Shown here: one piece after another, positions 12,145 through 22,859 of the stretch | How positions within the stretch are numbered: position 1 is the first letter of the stretch | Layout: every line of letters starts with the position of its first letter | Origin: Brachionus plicatilis | Taxonomy: Eukaryota > Rotifera > Eurotatoria > Ploima > Brachionidae | Direction: 5' to 3' | DNA: 64,000 nt | Assembly (NCBI GenBank): GCA_010279815.1 | Contig: QEOQ01000640.1 | Coordinates: 82,282-146,281 of the forward strand | Made by a program: the position numbers and the translations under genes | Notes under the pieces: model-generated | The model's database searches: none | What the model saw: only the letters and a program-made list of their open reading frames with translations | What the model was told of the DNA's origin: nothing

Positions 12145-12559
12145 TGTAACGAAATGAAATGAAATGTTTTTTAAATAAAAATCAAAAATAAAAATTTTTA
12201 TCATTTAATTGTTTATCGTTTTTCTACAAATCTTTAAACATCTTAAAAGTTTTATAAAAGAACTTATAAATTTGAAAAAAATCTTTTTAAAAAATTATTC
12301 TCGTTTTACTGTTGATTATAATTTTTGAAATTAATGTGAATATAATTTGTGGTTGCTTTATTTTTTATTAATTTTTTTTTATTTTAAAAAAATTTTTTAA
12401 AACAAAAACTCATTATATTAGGTTTGATATATTTTTAATTAGTAATAGTTAAGTTAAAAATTATTTTCTTAAAAAATCTATATTTTTAAATAAAGCTTTA
12501 AAAAATTATATTGTATTAATGTTAAATCGATAATAATGGTTATCAGACGCTAAATGAAT

Positions 12560-13170
12560 TGTAAACGTAGGAAAGACAAAAGAAGAAGAAGAAGATAATT
12601 TTTCGGATATAAATCAACTAAAACAAAGTGTAGGGCAGCGAAATGCGCCTTCATCATTAAAACATCTCGAAGCATTTCATAAAAGCTTAGAATTTGAACT
12701 TAGGGAAACACGAATCATACAGTTTAGAGATTAAGTAGACGAATCGATTAGCTTAGTTTAAACACAGGATAGGAACCAAGAAATAATTAGAAGTAGGCTC
12801 ATAGGTATCGTTTAAAAACTTTTGAGAGAAAACGGTTTAGTGATTTCAGATGCTGAGAAACATGTAAAAAAAGATGAATCGGTTATGTGGGAGAAATTAA
12901 AGGTCCATTCATTAGCCAGTCTGAAACTAGATTTTATTCAGGGTGAAGACACACAAATTTTGAGGAAAATATGATGAAATTCCAGACACCAGCGAAAAAA
13001 ATAGATTCAAATTCAAAAATGGAATAAAATATTTCTCTGAAAAATTTTTAACGATATATATATGAACCCACTTCTAATTATTTCTTGGTTCCTATCATAT
13101 TCTGAGTTTCAAAAAAGTTTATCTTTTAGTCTACTTTATCTCCAAACTTTATGATTCGTGTCTAAAGTAG
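12560..13170. repeat. divergent inverted repeat with coding-like remnant
   Basis: The left arm (about 12700-12835) and right arm (about 13025-13165) are imperfect reverse complements. Both contain GGAACCAAGAAATAATTAGA (the right arm on the minus strand) and an ACACGAATCATA block. Upstream and between the arms, the plus strand reads like decayed protein: NQLKQSVGQRNAPSSLKHLE, then ENGLVISDAEKHVKKDESVM. Stops interrupt it. I do not recognise the protein. The simplest reading is two diverged copies of one repeat family in opposite orientation. Confidence 0.6.
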
Positions 13171-13958
13171 ATGAGTTTGAGTAAGTCTGGTCCTTTCTCT
13201 GGGTAAGGTTTGAAGAAACATAAAAAAAGTAAATCAAGCATAAACATAATTATACATTTTTAAACTGCTATCAACAACATAAATTTGCTTTTTCCTAAAT
13301 CATGATTTCGATCGCAAAAATCCATTTGAGTTTTCGTTACATCTTTGGTTCTGATGTAATGTTTTCTATTCTGAAATAATAATACTTAATTTTATGTTTT
13401 AGTTAACTTTTTAAGAGATTTAAAATTAAAAATTTTTGTTTTTGTAGCTGTTTTTTAAATTCACATTTTATGTGTTTTCTTAATCTCCCTCCCCTTCCTT
13501 GAACATTTTTACAAAGTTTTATTTAAAAAAAAATTTTTTGAAATATTGGCACATTTTATTTTTGTAAAATTAAAGACAAATAACGTTACATTGTAAAATT
13601 TGGCAAAATCCTCTGGTCGAATTACCACTGAAGCATTATTTTTAGATCGAAAAATGCCTAGCTCAAGTTTAATAAAGATAAATACCCAGAGAAAATGAGC
13701 ATAATTGTAAATGTTTCATGAACATCTTCTCTGATTGTAAAGCGGATACATTATTAGAAATTATTTATTTTTTCCCTGAACGTAAATACATTGAAACTCA
13801 GAATAAGAAATAATATTAAAATAACACTTAAATTTAAATTAGCTTAATTAAATTTAGTTGAGCATCTAAATAAAGCTTCTGCAAAAAAATGAAAAAATTT
13901 TTATCAAATTTATTGGATAATTTTATTTTAAAATTAAATCAAATAAGAGTGCTTCATA

Positions 13959-16900
13959 TTAATAGTATGTTTCTTGCTCGACCCAACCACCTGGATTCTT
14001 CCTAAGAATGTACTTTCTAATTTCATCGTATACCAAGATGGTAATTGAAAATGGGATAGCTGGTAACCACCAGACGAATCTTGAAGAAAAATTTAATTTT
14101 ATATAATAATCAAAAAATTAGGCTAATTTGAATCTTACTTCAATGGATACATGTTCAATCCTTTGTCAAGACCTGGTGTATAACAAAGAACAGCAGCCAA
14201 AACAGTTTCAAAAATGAGACCAAAGTTCATCATGTTATTGCTAAATAAAATAAATTTTAATTTTAAAAAATAGACAAAAAAATTAATTTCAACTCACGTC
14301 ATTCCTTGTGTTAAAAGAGAGTTTCGTCGAGTCTTGCAAATAATCAAATCTGTCCATTGCACAACCACAATTGATACAAAGAAAGCAGTGTGACAAGTGT
14401 ATTCCAAAATTTTTCTTTGTTGATAAGTCCACTCTTGTCCATAGGAATCTTCCAAGTCATTGACAGCTTTTGAGTCCCAAGACTTTCTGATGCCCAAGAG
14501 TCGCGACGGCCAAAATCCATTCTCGGCCATAATTACCAAATAGACAAAGAAACCAGCACTGGCTTGAATGAAACCAATCTGACCATAGGCCATTGAAATC
14601 AAACGCTGATTGACCAATTTGTCTCTGCTTGGATCTCTTGGCTTGCGCTTCATGATATCTGATTCGGCCTTTTCGTAAGCAAGCGAAATGGCAGGAACCA
14701 TATCGGTACCCAAGTCAATACACAAGATGGTAATTGTGCCCAATGGTAGAGGAATATCGGTCAAGATGAACATCAAAAATGGGGTTATTTCAGGTATGTT
14801 TGAAGTCAAAGTGTAGGCAATTGATTTTTTTAAATTGTCAAAAATCAAGCGACCCTCTTCAACTCCAGTTACAATAGAGGCAAAATTGTCATCCAAAAGG
14901 ATCATGTCAGCAGCTTGTTTACTCACGTCACTACCAGCTATACCCATAGCTACACCAATGTCAGCTTTTTTCAAAGCAGGCGAATCGTTGACACCATCAC
15001 CAGTCACAGCTACAATGGCTCCTTGGCGCTGACAGCCTTCTACAATGATCAATTTTTGCTGCGGAGAAGTACGCGCGAACACAATTTCCGAATGATGTCT
15101 CAAAATGTCATCCAAATGTTCTGAAGACATGTCTTTCAAATCGTTGCCATGAACAACAACAGCTTTGGCATCACGTGGATTAACTTGGCTCACTGGAATA
15201 CCCAAACGAGCAGCGATGTCTTCAACAGTTTCATTGTGTTCGCTGATGATGCCTACACCTTTGGCAATAGCTTTTGCCGTGATTGGATGATCGCCTGTGA
15301 CCATGATAACTTTGATACCAGCCGATCGGCATTTCTCAACAGCATCAGGCACAGCAGCTCGGGGAGGATCAATCATAGACATTAAACCCAAAAATCTGAG
15401 CTCGGTCAATTGAAAATTGGCTTCGTCGGGATCGAAACGATATCCTTTTGGATATTTTTTTGAGTCTAATCTAACATCACAAAATCCCAACACACGCTCA
15501 CCATAACCTCCAAGTTCCAAGTAGGCATTGTTAAATTGAGCTTTCCAATATTCAGTCATTTCCAAATCACTTCCATTCACATAAATTGTGGTACATTTAT
15601 CCAAAATTCTTTCTGGAGCTCCTTTCATTACCAACAGATAACGCTCATCATCATCATCAGTTTCATGAACACTCACTTGAAATTTGTTGGTTGAATTGAA
15701 TGGAATTTCGATTATTTTTCTATTTAATTCTCTGTATTGTGCAACACCTCCAAAAGATAATTCACATGATTTAAGAAGTGCTGATTCAGAAGCATCACCT
15801 ATGCATTCTCTTTGCAATATTGGTCTTTTTAGATTCTCGGCATCAAGTTTAAACTCAGCTCTGTTACACAACATAGCACATCTAATCAATGCCCTAAGAC
15901 CAGCAGCATCTTTGTCAAAAGTAGAAGAAACCTGATTTTCTGATGTATCTATCTCAGCTATATGATTATCGTACCACATGTGGGCCACAGTCATGCGATT
16001 TTGGGTCAAAGTTCCAGTCTTGTCCGAACAAATGGTCGAAGTGGAACCAAGTGTTTCGACAGCCTCCAAATTTTTGACCAAACAATTTTTCTTGGCCATG
16101 CGTTTAGCTGTCAAAGTCAAGCACACAGTCACAGTGGCAAGTAGACCCTCGGGCACATTGGCAACAATGATACCAATCAAAAAGATAACTGCGTCTAGCC
16201 AGTAGTACTTTAGAGCTATAGCAATGATAAAGAACGAAACTCCCAGGAAAACAGCAACACTGGTGATCAAATTGATGAAATGATGGATTTCCCTGGCGAT
16301 TGGAGTCTCGCCAGTGTCCAAACCAGAGGCCAAATTAGCAATACGTCCCATGACTGTTCTGTCACCTGTACGGATAACAACACCAACACAAGTACCTTCT
16401 ACAGCATTGGTAGAGAAGAAAGCAATGTTTTTTGTTTCCAATGGATTTTCATTAGTGAATTCAGGTCCTCTGGCGCAAGGCTCAGATTCGCCAGTCAACG
16501 AAGAGTTATCTACCTTGAAGCCATGTGCTTGGATAACACGGATATCGGCCGGAACACGGTCGCCAAACTTCACGTCTATTATATCGCCCACAACCAGTTC
16601 TTCTGCCTTCAAAGTCCTTTTCTCACCATTTCTAACAGCCACAGCTTGTTGTGGTACCATGTTTTTAAATGAATCCATAATGCGAGAGCTTTTAGCTTCT
16701 TGAAAATATGAGAACACACCTGTCAAAACAACCACCACTGATAATGCTACACCTAGCCACAAGTTATCTTTTGGTGCATCGTCATATGATGCGACTGTGA
16801 TACCATAGGCAAAAAAGCAAAGGAATGCACCAGTCCAAAGTAGCATGGCAAAACCACCAAATAAATTTTTACAAAATTTAATCCACTCAGGTGTTGTTTT

Positions 16901-17353
16901 TGGTGGCGAGAGCGCATTTGGACCATCTCTTTCAAGTACTTGACGAGCACGCTCATCACTCAGACCCTAATTGTAAAAAAACCAAATCAAATCAATTTAA
17001 TTAAATTTTTTATTTTATTACTTTGGTAACATCAGTTTGCAAACGAACCAATAATTCATTTAAATCAATTTTGTGTTCATCCTAAATTAAATAGTTATTT
17101 AATTTTTAAATTGCTTAGAACATGATAATTATTTACTTACAAATTCAACTTCTTTTTTTAGATCATCGAGATTTTGTTTTTTCTGGCCTTTTGTAGGCTT
17201 CACAGAACTTGATGCTGAATTTTTTTTTTTGGTCTAAAAAATAAAAATTGAAACAAAATTTTTTTTTATTAGTCCCAAATTTTTAAATTGAACTAAAAAA
17301 ATATCTAGATTTGGGGCCAAAAAAAATTACTGAATAAATTGAAATTTTACCAT
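13959..17353 (-). CDS. ATP1A: Na+/K+-ATPase alpha subunit
   Basis: Six exons on the minus strand: 17351-17353, 17141-17233, 17022-17081, 14298-16966, 14139-14240 and 13959-14079. They join to 1015 residues, the usual family length. The protein is the P-type ATPase that exchanges 3 Na+ for 2 K+ across the plasma membrane. Visible marks are a Lys-rich N terminus, the first membrane hairpin starting near residue 93, TGES (about 210), VPEGL in M4, the phosphorylation loop [10 protein letters not shown] with the Asp near 367, [15 protein letters not shown] around residue 700, and the C-terminal VEQETYY that lines the third sodium site. In the M1-M2 cardiotonic-steroid loop, the residue matching vertebrate Gln111 is Thr, and the Asn122 position is Asn. 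The first intron follows the ATG directly, so exon 1 contributes only Met. Exon 4 (2.7 kb) is unusually long for this window. The beta subunit gene is at 58517-59797. Confidence 0.98.
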
Positions 17354-20100
17354 AATTTGTGTAGAACGCTATTCTAATGAGCAATCTCTCAAATCGAAAC
17401 TTTCAAAATCGGAATTCAACTAATACTAGATTTTAATTAGATCTAAAATATATTTTTATTTTAAAAGCTGTTTAATAAATTTAAAAAAAAAACATTTTTC
17501 AAAGCTTAAGAAAATTGAGCTTTTTCTAATAATTTCAAAATTAAACACATTTCTTTTCATTTACTTATGACTACGCTTCAATTAAATAAAAAATTTCTCT
17601 TTTAAAAAAAAAATTATTTCAATTTTGTCTCATAGAGCGCTCATGTGTTTTTTATTTGTTTGACTGAAATGATTAATATCAAACTCGATTTTAGCTATGG
17701 CTTGTGATCACAATTATCTTTATAATTTGATAAGGAGGCTTTTTGATTTTTTGTTGGTAAGTCTATTACGAAATTATAATTTGACTAATGAGCCTTGTTT
17801 ATGAAAACTTAAAGCCGAACAAAATAATATAATTAAAAATATTGATTGATTGCCGAGCTATCAACATTTTGTCAAAAATTTGCCCTCAGATTTTTCCAAA
17901 AATTGAGACAACTTTTTTCATTTTAAAAATTTCAAAAAAATCTCCGATCAAGAGAAAGCCATCTATTTTGTGATTTAAATTCATCTAATTTTACCATCAT
18001 AGCCCTATCCTTGACCCATATTTATAATTTTAAAAATTCGGCAGCTTGCTCACAAAAATAAAAATCAAGCGAATTTAAATTTGTTCATTTTTCCTATTAA
18101 TAATAAGTTTCTAGATCAGTCTGCGTCATTGGAACTAAAATTATTCAAATTAATTTTTCAGTTCATTTTTTCAATCTTTTAAATTTTCATACCTGAAACA
18201 TATTAAAACAAATGCTTACAACCAAAGTATTGCTTGATATTGAGTTTTAATATCTAATAAATAATTGAGTTCATTTCATTTTATAATATTTTAAACACAT
18301 AGCTTTTCTTACACTTGATTAGATTAATTTAACTTCTAACAAAATTTAATCAATAAATTCAAATCTAAGAAATTTCATTAATTCTCCAATGCTTCTTAAT
18401 TTTACAAATATGAAATTTTGTGCTAAAATTTTGTTTATATAGTATTTAGATATTCTCGTATTTGAATTTAATTCGACTAGCTCTTACTTTTTTCTTAGCT
18501 TTTTTTTTAAAGGTAGGTATCCGGATTTTTATCTTCGTAAGGTTTTAGTTTATGGAGCTAGAAACATATAAAAAAATCTGCACACAAAGAAAACTTGCTT
18601 ATTGTTTGATATTGTTGAGAAGCAATTCTCAAATATTTAAATTTGCATTTAGTAGAAATCTAGATGGATTATTAGCTTACCTGAAATTTTATTTGTTTAT
18701 GCGAATGGTTTTTCTGAGAAAAATATTTTTTAAATAATCTGAATCTTGCCATCTCAATTAATTCATATATCACAAGCCGATTAGAAATGATTAAAAACCT
18801 AAAATTAAAATAAAATTTCAAGTCAAACTCTATATTTAGATTTTAACTTGTTTTAATTGTTTGAATTATGTCAAAACTTCACTAAAGAATTCTCGATTTC
18901 AGGGATTGTCTATCATGTATGACAAAAATGTTTGCTTTTTACCTCATTAATCTCATAAAATTGAAAAAAATTACATCCAAAAATGTTGCTTATTGAAGAA
19001 AAATTTAAAGAGTTAACGTAATTTGAAATCAGGCTAATTGATTTAAAAATCTTTTTTTTTTCATCAAATTATCTTTATAATGAGTGAAAAATATTTAATA
19101 AAATTGAAAATTTTGTTATTTCATTTATACTTATCTGTCTTCTTTTTGTTCGAGATGATCTGATGTTATAGCACTAAGTTATATCATCTGAAAGTTTCAA
19201 GATTTTTATTAATTTATTTTTATTAAATTCCTGGGAACATATTTATCATAAAAAAAAATTTAAAAATAATTAGAGGATTTTAGGTATGCACCAACTCTAA
19301 AATAATTTTGAGAAAGAATTTTCCAAGTAAAAAAAAAATTAAAAAATTTAATGACGAAAATTGAAATTGTATAGGATTTATTAAAAACTATTAATTAAAA
19401 ACTTATAAAGCGATGAAATTAATTTTTTTGTGTTATTTTTAAGACGCTGTTTAATTTTTAATGAAAAAATGTGTTTTTTTGGATCAGATTTTTCTCTATC
19501 TTATTGCATAAAAATCACTCATTATTTTCATAAAATTATACCACATTCAGCTAAAAGATTGAGGAAAAAATTCGAAGAAATCTTTTAATATAATAGTTAT
19601 ACAATGATTCAAATTACTATATGAAAAAATGTTAACCTAAAATTATAGAAAAATATCCATTTGAATTTTTAATCAAAATTTGAAAGTATTCAGAATATTT
19701 CTAAATGCAAATTATGCTACAAATTAAAATTTATTTTATGTTAAATTCAAGCCTTTTTTTACATAAAGAACTAGTACAATTACAGTAAATATCCAGATAA
19801 CTTGTTCATTATATGGTCAAATGATTGTGTGAATTAGATTTAATATTAATTTTTAGACAAAGTTTGAAGTGCTCTTAATATCATTTGATTTGAAAAATTG
19901 ACCTAAATTTTAGATCTTTAAGCAACTTTAACCCTAATAATTTTAATAAAAAGCACTTGCTATATCCAATATCACTTCCAATCATTGTGTTTTTTATTTA
20001 TCAAATATTTTTGCTATCAAGATGAAAAGGCAGTTAAGGATATAAATTGGAGTTGGAAAACAGTGTAAATATAAAGGAAATAACCAATAGTAGCATCTTT
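17354..20100. other. upstream A/T-rich stretch, no gene recognised
   Basis: This region lies 5' of the Na+/K+-ATPase alpha gene and probably holds its untranslated leader and promoter, but I cannot place a transcription start. The open frame at 18552-18737 has no family marks. Confidence 0.5.
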
Positions 20101-20101
20101 C

Positions 20102-20212
20102 AGGCGACGACTCTGATTTATTCTCTCACGAATAAAATTGCCGAATACGATCCTGCAGTGGCGGTAGCAATGTCTGAATGGTTGCATGGTTACAGTAGTG
20201 GTGTTAAATAAA
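20102..20212 (+). other. isolated coding-like segment, possible terminal exon
   Basis: After a pyrimidine stretch and CAG at 20099-20101 comes a frame of 36 codons that ends in a stop at 20212: ATTLIYSLTNKIAEYDP, then AVAVAMSEWLHGYSSGVK. It is much richer in G/C than its surroundings, and a poly(A)-signal-like AAATAAA overlaps the stop. No upstream exon was identified and I do not recognise the sequence. It could be the last exon of an unplaced gene, or a repeat fragment. Confidence 0.25.
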
Positions 20213-20751
20213 TGTGTAATATATTTAAAACATTTTTATTTTATTGTTTTTTTATTGATATATTTTTTGTATCAAATTATGATTAATTAATAAAAAAATT
20301 TTTTTTATTTTTTAAATATTTTCATATTTTTTTGAGATTAATTATTCATAATATTGATTGAATTTATTCTTATTTTCAAAATTATTCCGATTTCTACCAT
20401 ACGAATGTCTTAAGCAATGAAAAAGAAATCTAAAGAAGTAAAAAAAGTATTTTCAATATTATAATAATTATCGAAATTGTTTTGAATGCTTTTAGCATTT
20501 TTTGAATTTTTGCTCTCATCTTCAAATGTTCTAAAAGTAACTTTTCTTTTAAAAAATTGCGCCGAAAAGGAAACCATTATTGTTATTAAATCGTCTGAAA
20601 AGTTGACTTTGTTTTCTTGTTGAGTCAATTGGACCAGATAAGCTTGAATTCAAAAGCTAAAGTTAAAACAATAAATAATATTGATTATTTTTATTTATTT
20701 ATTGAATTGAATTAACCTCCTTTAAGGAGAAGTAAAAGAAAATAAAAATAA

Positions 20752-20775
20752 AATTTTTTTTTTTTTTTTTTTTTT
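20752..20775. repeat. poly(T) tract
   Basis: An almost pure T run of about 24 bases. It could be the poly(A) tail of an old minus-strand retroposed sequence, but no source sequence is recognisable beside it. Confidence 0.5.
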
Positions 20776-21169
20776 GTGTTTTTTAAAAAATGAAAAATTA
20801 TTACCTAAAAATAAAATTAAATTACAAAAATAAAAAATGAACATTAGTTCGAAAATAGAAAAAGACATGAAAGTTAGAAAGCAAGATAATTTGGACCAAA
20901 ATTCATGAATTTCTTTTATTTTTAATTAGCTCATTTAGGAGAGTTCTGTAATGTTTTAATTTTAAATTGCAAAGACATAACCAAATTGAATCAGATAAAC
21001 CATCATTACAAATCAGATTAATCTTAAGATTTTCTTTAAGTTGGTTTATATTTGCTGTAATTTTTGAGGTTTCAATTTTAAAGTACTTGGAAATAAGTAC
21101 CAAGTCAGAGGAAAAAGATTTATTAGAGGGGGAGTCATTTAGCATATATTTTAAAAATTTATTATTTTG

Positions 21170-21500
21170 GCATTGTGAAATTTCAAACAAAACTTCCAAT
21201 ACAAAAATAAAAAATTTTTATAACTTTTGTTCTAATAGTCAAAAATATATTATGCAGATGATAGAAAGTGAAACAACTTTTATTTCACCTACTACGGAAG
21301 TCTGAAAAATCTGTGAAAATTAATTGGGTTTTATTTTTAATATTTTTAAATATTTTTCAATTTTGCAGACTTCCGTAGTAGGTGAAACAAAGGTTGTTTC
21401 ACTTTCTATTATCTACATAACATATTTTTGACTATTAGAACAAAATTTATAAAATTTTTTTATTTTTGTATTGGAAGTTTTGTTTGAAATTTCACAATGC
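21170..21500. mobile_element. foldback (hairpin) element, family A, copy 1
   Basis: The left arm begins at 21170 with GCATTGTGAAATTTCAAAC and the right arm ends at 21500 with its reverse complement. The arms are roughly 140 bases each and flank a spacer of a few tens of bases at 21325-21350. Both contain GAAAGTGAAACAAC and CTACTACGGAAGTCTG or their complements. A related hairpin lies at 35097-35300. It has no protein-coding capacity, so it is a non-autonomous element or a satellite hairpin. The minus-strand frame 20903-21199 and plus-strand frame 20967-21305 partly overlap it and are not supported as genes. Confidence 0.8.
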
Positions 21501-21518
21501 GAATCTTTTTACTGAAAT

Positions 21519-22020
21519 CAGAGTTGTATAAAAGTCACAAGTCACAAGTCAAGTGCAAGACAGGACTTTGACTTGTTTCAAAAATTTTAAAAAAACAAGT
21601 CAAGATTTTTACTTATTTTAAGAATAGAATTAAAATATATAAAAAAATTATAAGTATTGAATTTTTTATTCAGGAAAAAATAAAATTATTTGTTTAAATT
21701 TCTTTTTCAATGTAAAATTGAAACATGATTTTTAAACAATTCACATAATTGTGATATTCTTTTTAAGTGAATTTATTAATAAAAAACAAAAAATTTGTGC
21801 ATAAAAAAATTTTAGAAATAAATTAAACAAGATAAAAATTATATAAAAAATATAAAAAATCAAGATACAAAAAAATTTATGACTTGAAATTTTCATATTT
21901 TTGAAACAAGTCAAAGTCCTGACTTTAATTTTTTTCGAAATTTTGTCACTTGTTGTTTTTAAAAAATATATTTTCAAGTCCAAGTCATCCATTGACTTGT
22001 TTTTGACTTGTAAGAACTTT
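21519..22020. mobile_element. hAT-type MITE, diverged long copy
   Basis: It starts with CAGAGTTGTATAAAAGTC, the same terminus as the well-defined copy at 54599-54776. The interior is full of CAAGTC and GACTTG motifs at both ends in inverted orientation. The right terminus (about 22000-22020) is degenerate and lacks the CAACTCTG end, so the exact boundary is uncertain. Confidence 0.65.
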
Positions 22021-22859
22021 TTTAATTTAAAGAAGGTTGCGTTTTAATGAACTTTTTCTAATTTCTTTAAATACTTTTTCAAGAACAAGGTTCAGGTTTT
22101 AGCACTAAACTAATCAAAAATTTGACAAAAATATAAATTTATAAGCTACATTATTTTTAAATAAAGAAGGGCTAATTCATTTTAAATTAAAGAAAAGTAT
22201 TTTTCATAAAAAATCATTAGAGTGTTTTTTTCTGTCATTAAAATAGGACATCTACTCCATTTAATTTAATTCATAATATAGTTTTAATTCATAAAATAGT
22301 TGCTAGGATTCAAATGCAAGATTTTGATCAATAAAACAGCTTGTTTGTTTTTCTTGATAATTTAGAACCATGCGATTAACCAAATTTTTTAGTTTATTTT
22401 TAATCATTAAGTAATAATTTTTCATTCATTTTTAAAAATACTTGTAGAATTACATTATTTAAAGCATATTTTTTGAATATTTTCGATCTATTGAAAAGTC
22501 GAAAAGAGTCAGCATTTGTATTTGAACAACAACCTAATTAACTTGTTTCTAGATACGAATATATTTATTAAGATATTTTGTTAGGTTTCACCTGAACACA
22601 AAATTTAAATTAAGAAATAAAAATTCTATTATAAAAGCATAATCAAAAATTGTTAAAATATATTGATTAAATAAAATTAAGACTCTTGGTTAGCAACAGA
22701 TCAAAAAAGCAATTAAATCCAAACTTATTAGTTATTCACTCATTGCCAAAATCTGTTGTCAAAACAAGAGTCCAGAATAAATGTTGCTCGTATATACAAT
22801 TTTAATAAATAAATTAAAGAAAGAAAAAAAAAACGAAGCAAAATTTAAAAATAAGAGTG

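Noticed and set aside
14835..16703. several plus-strand frames inside the alpha-subunit gene
   Set aside because: They are antisense shadows of the long exon 4 of the Na+/K+-ATPase alpha gene.
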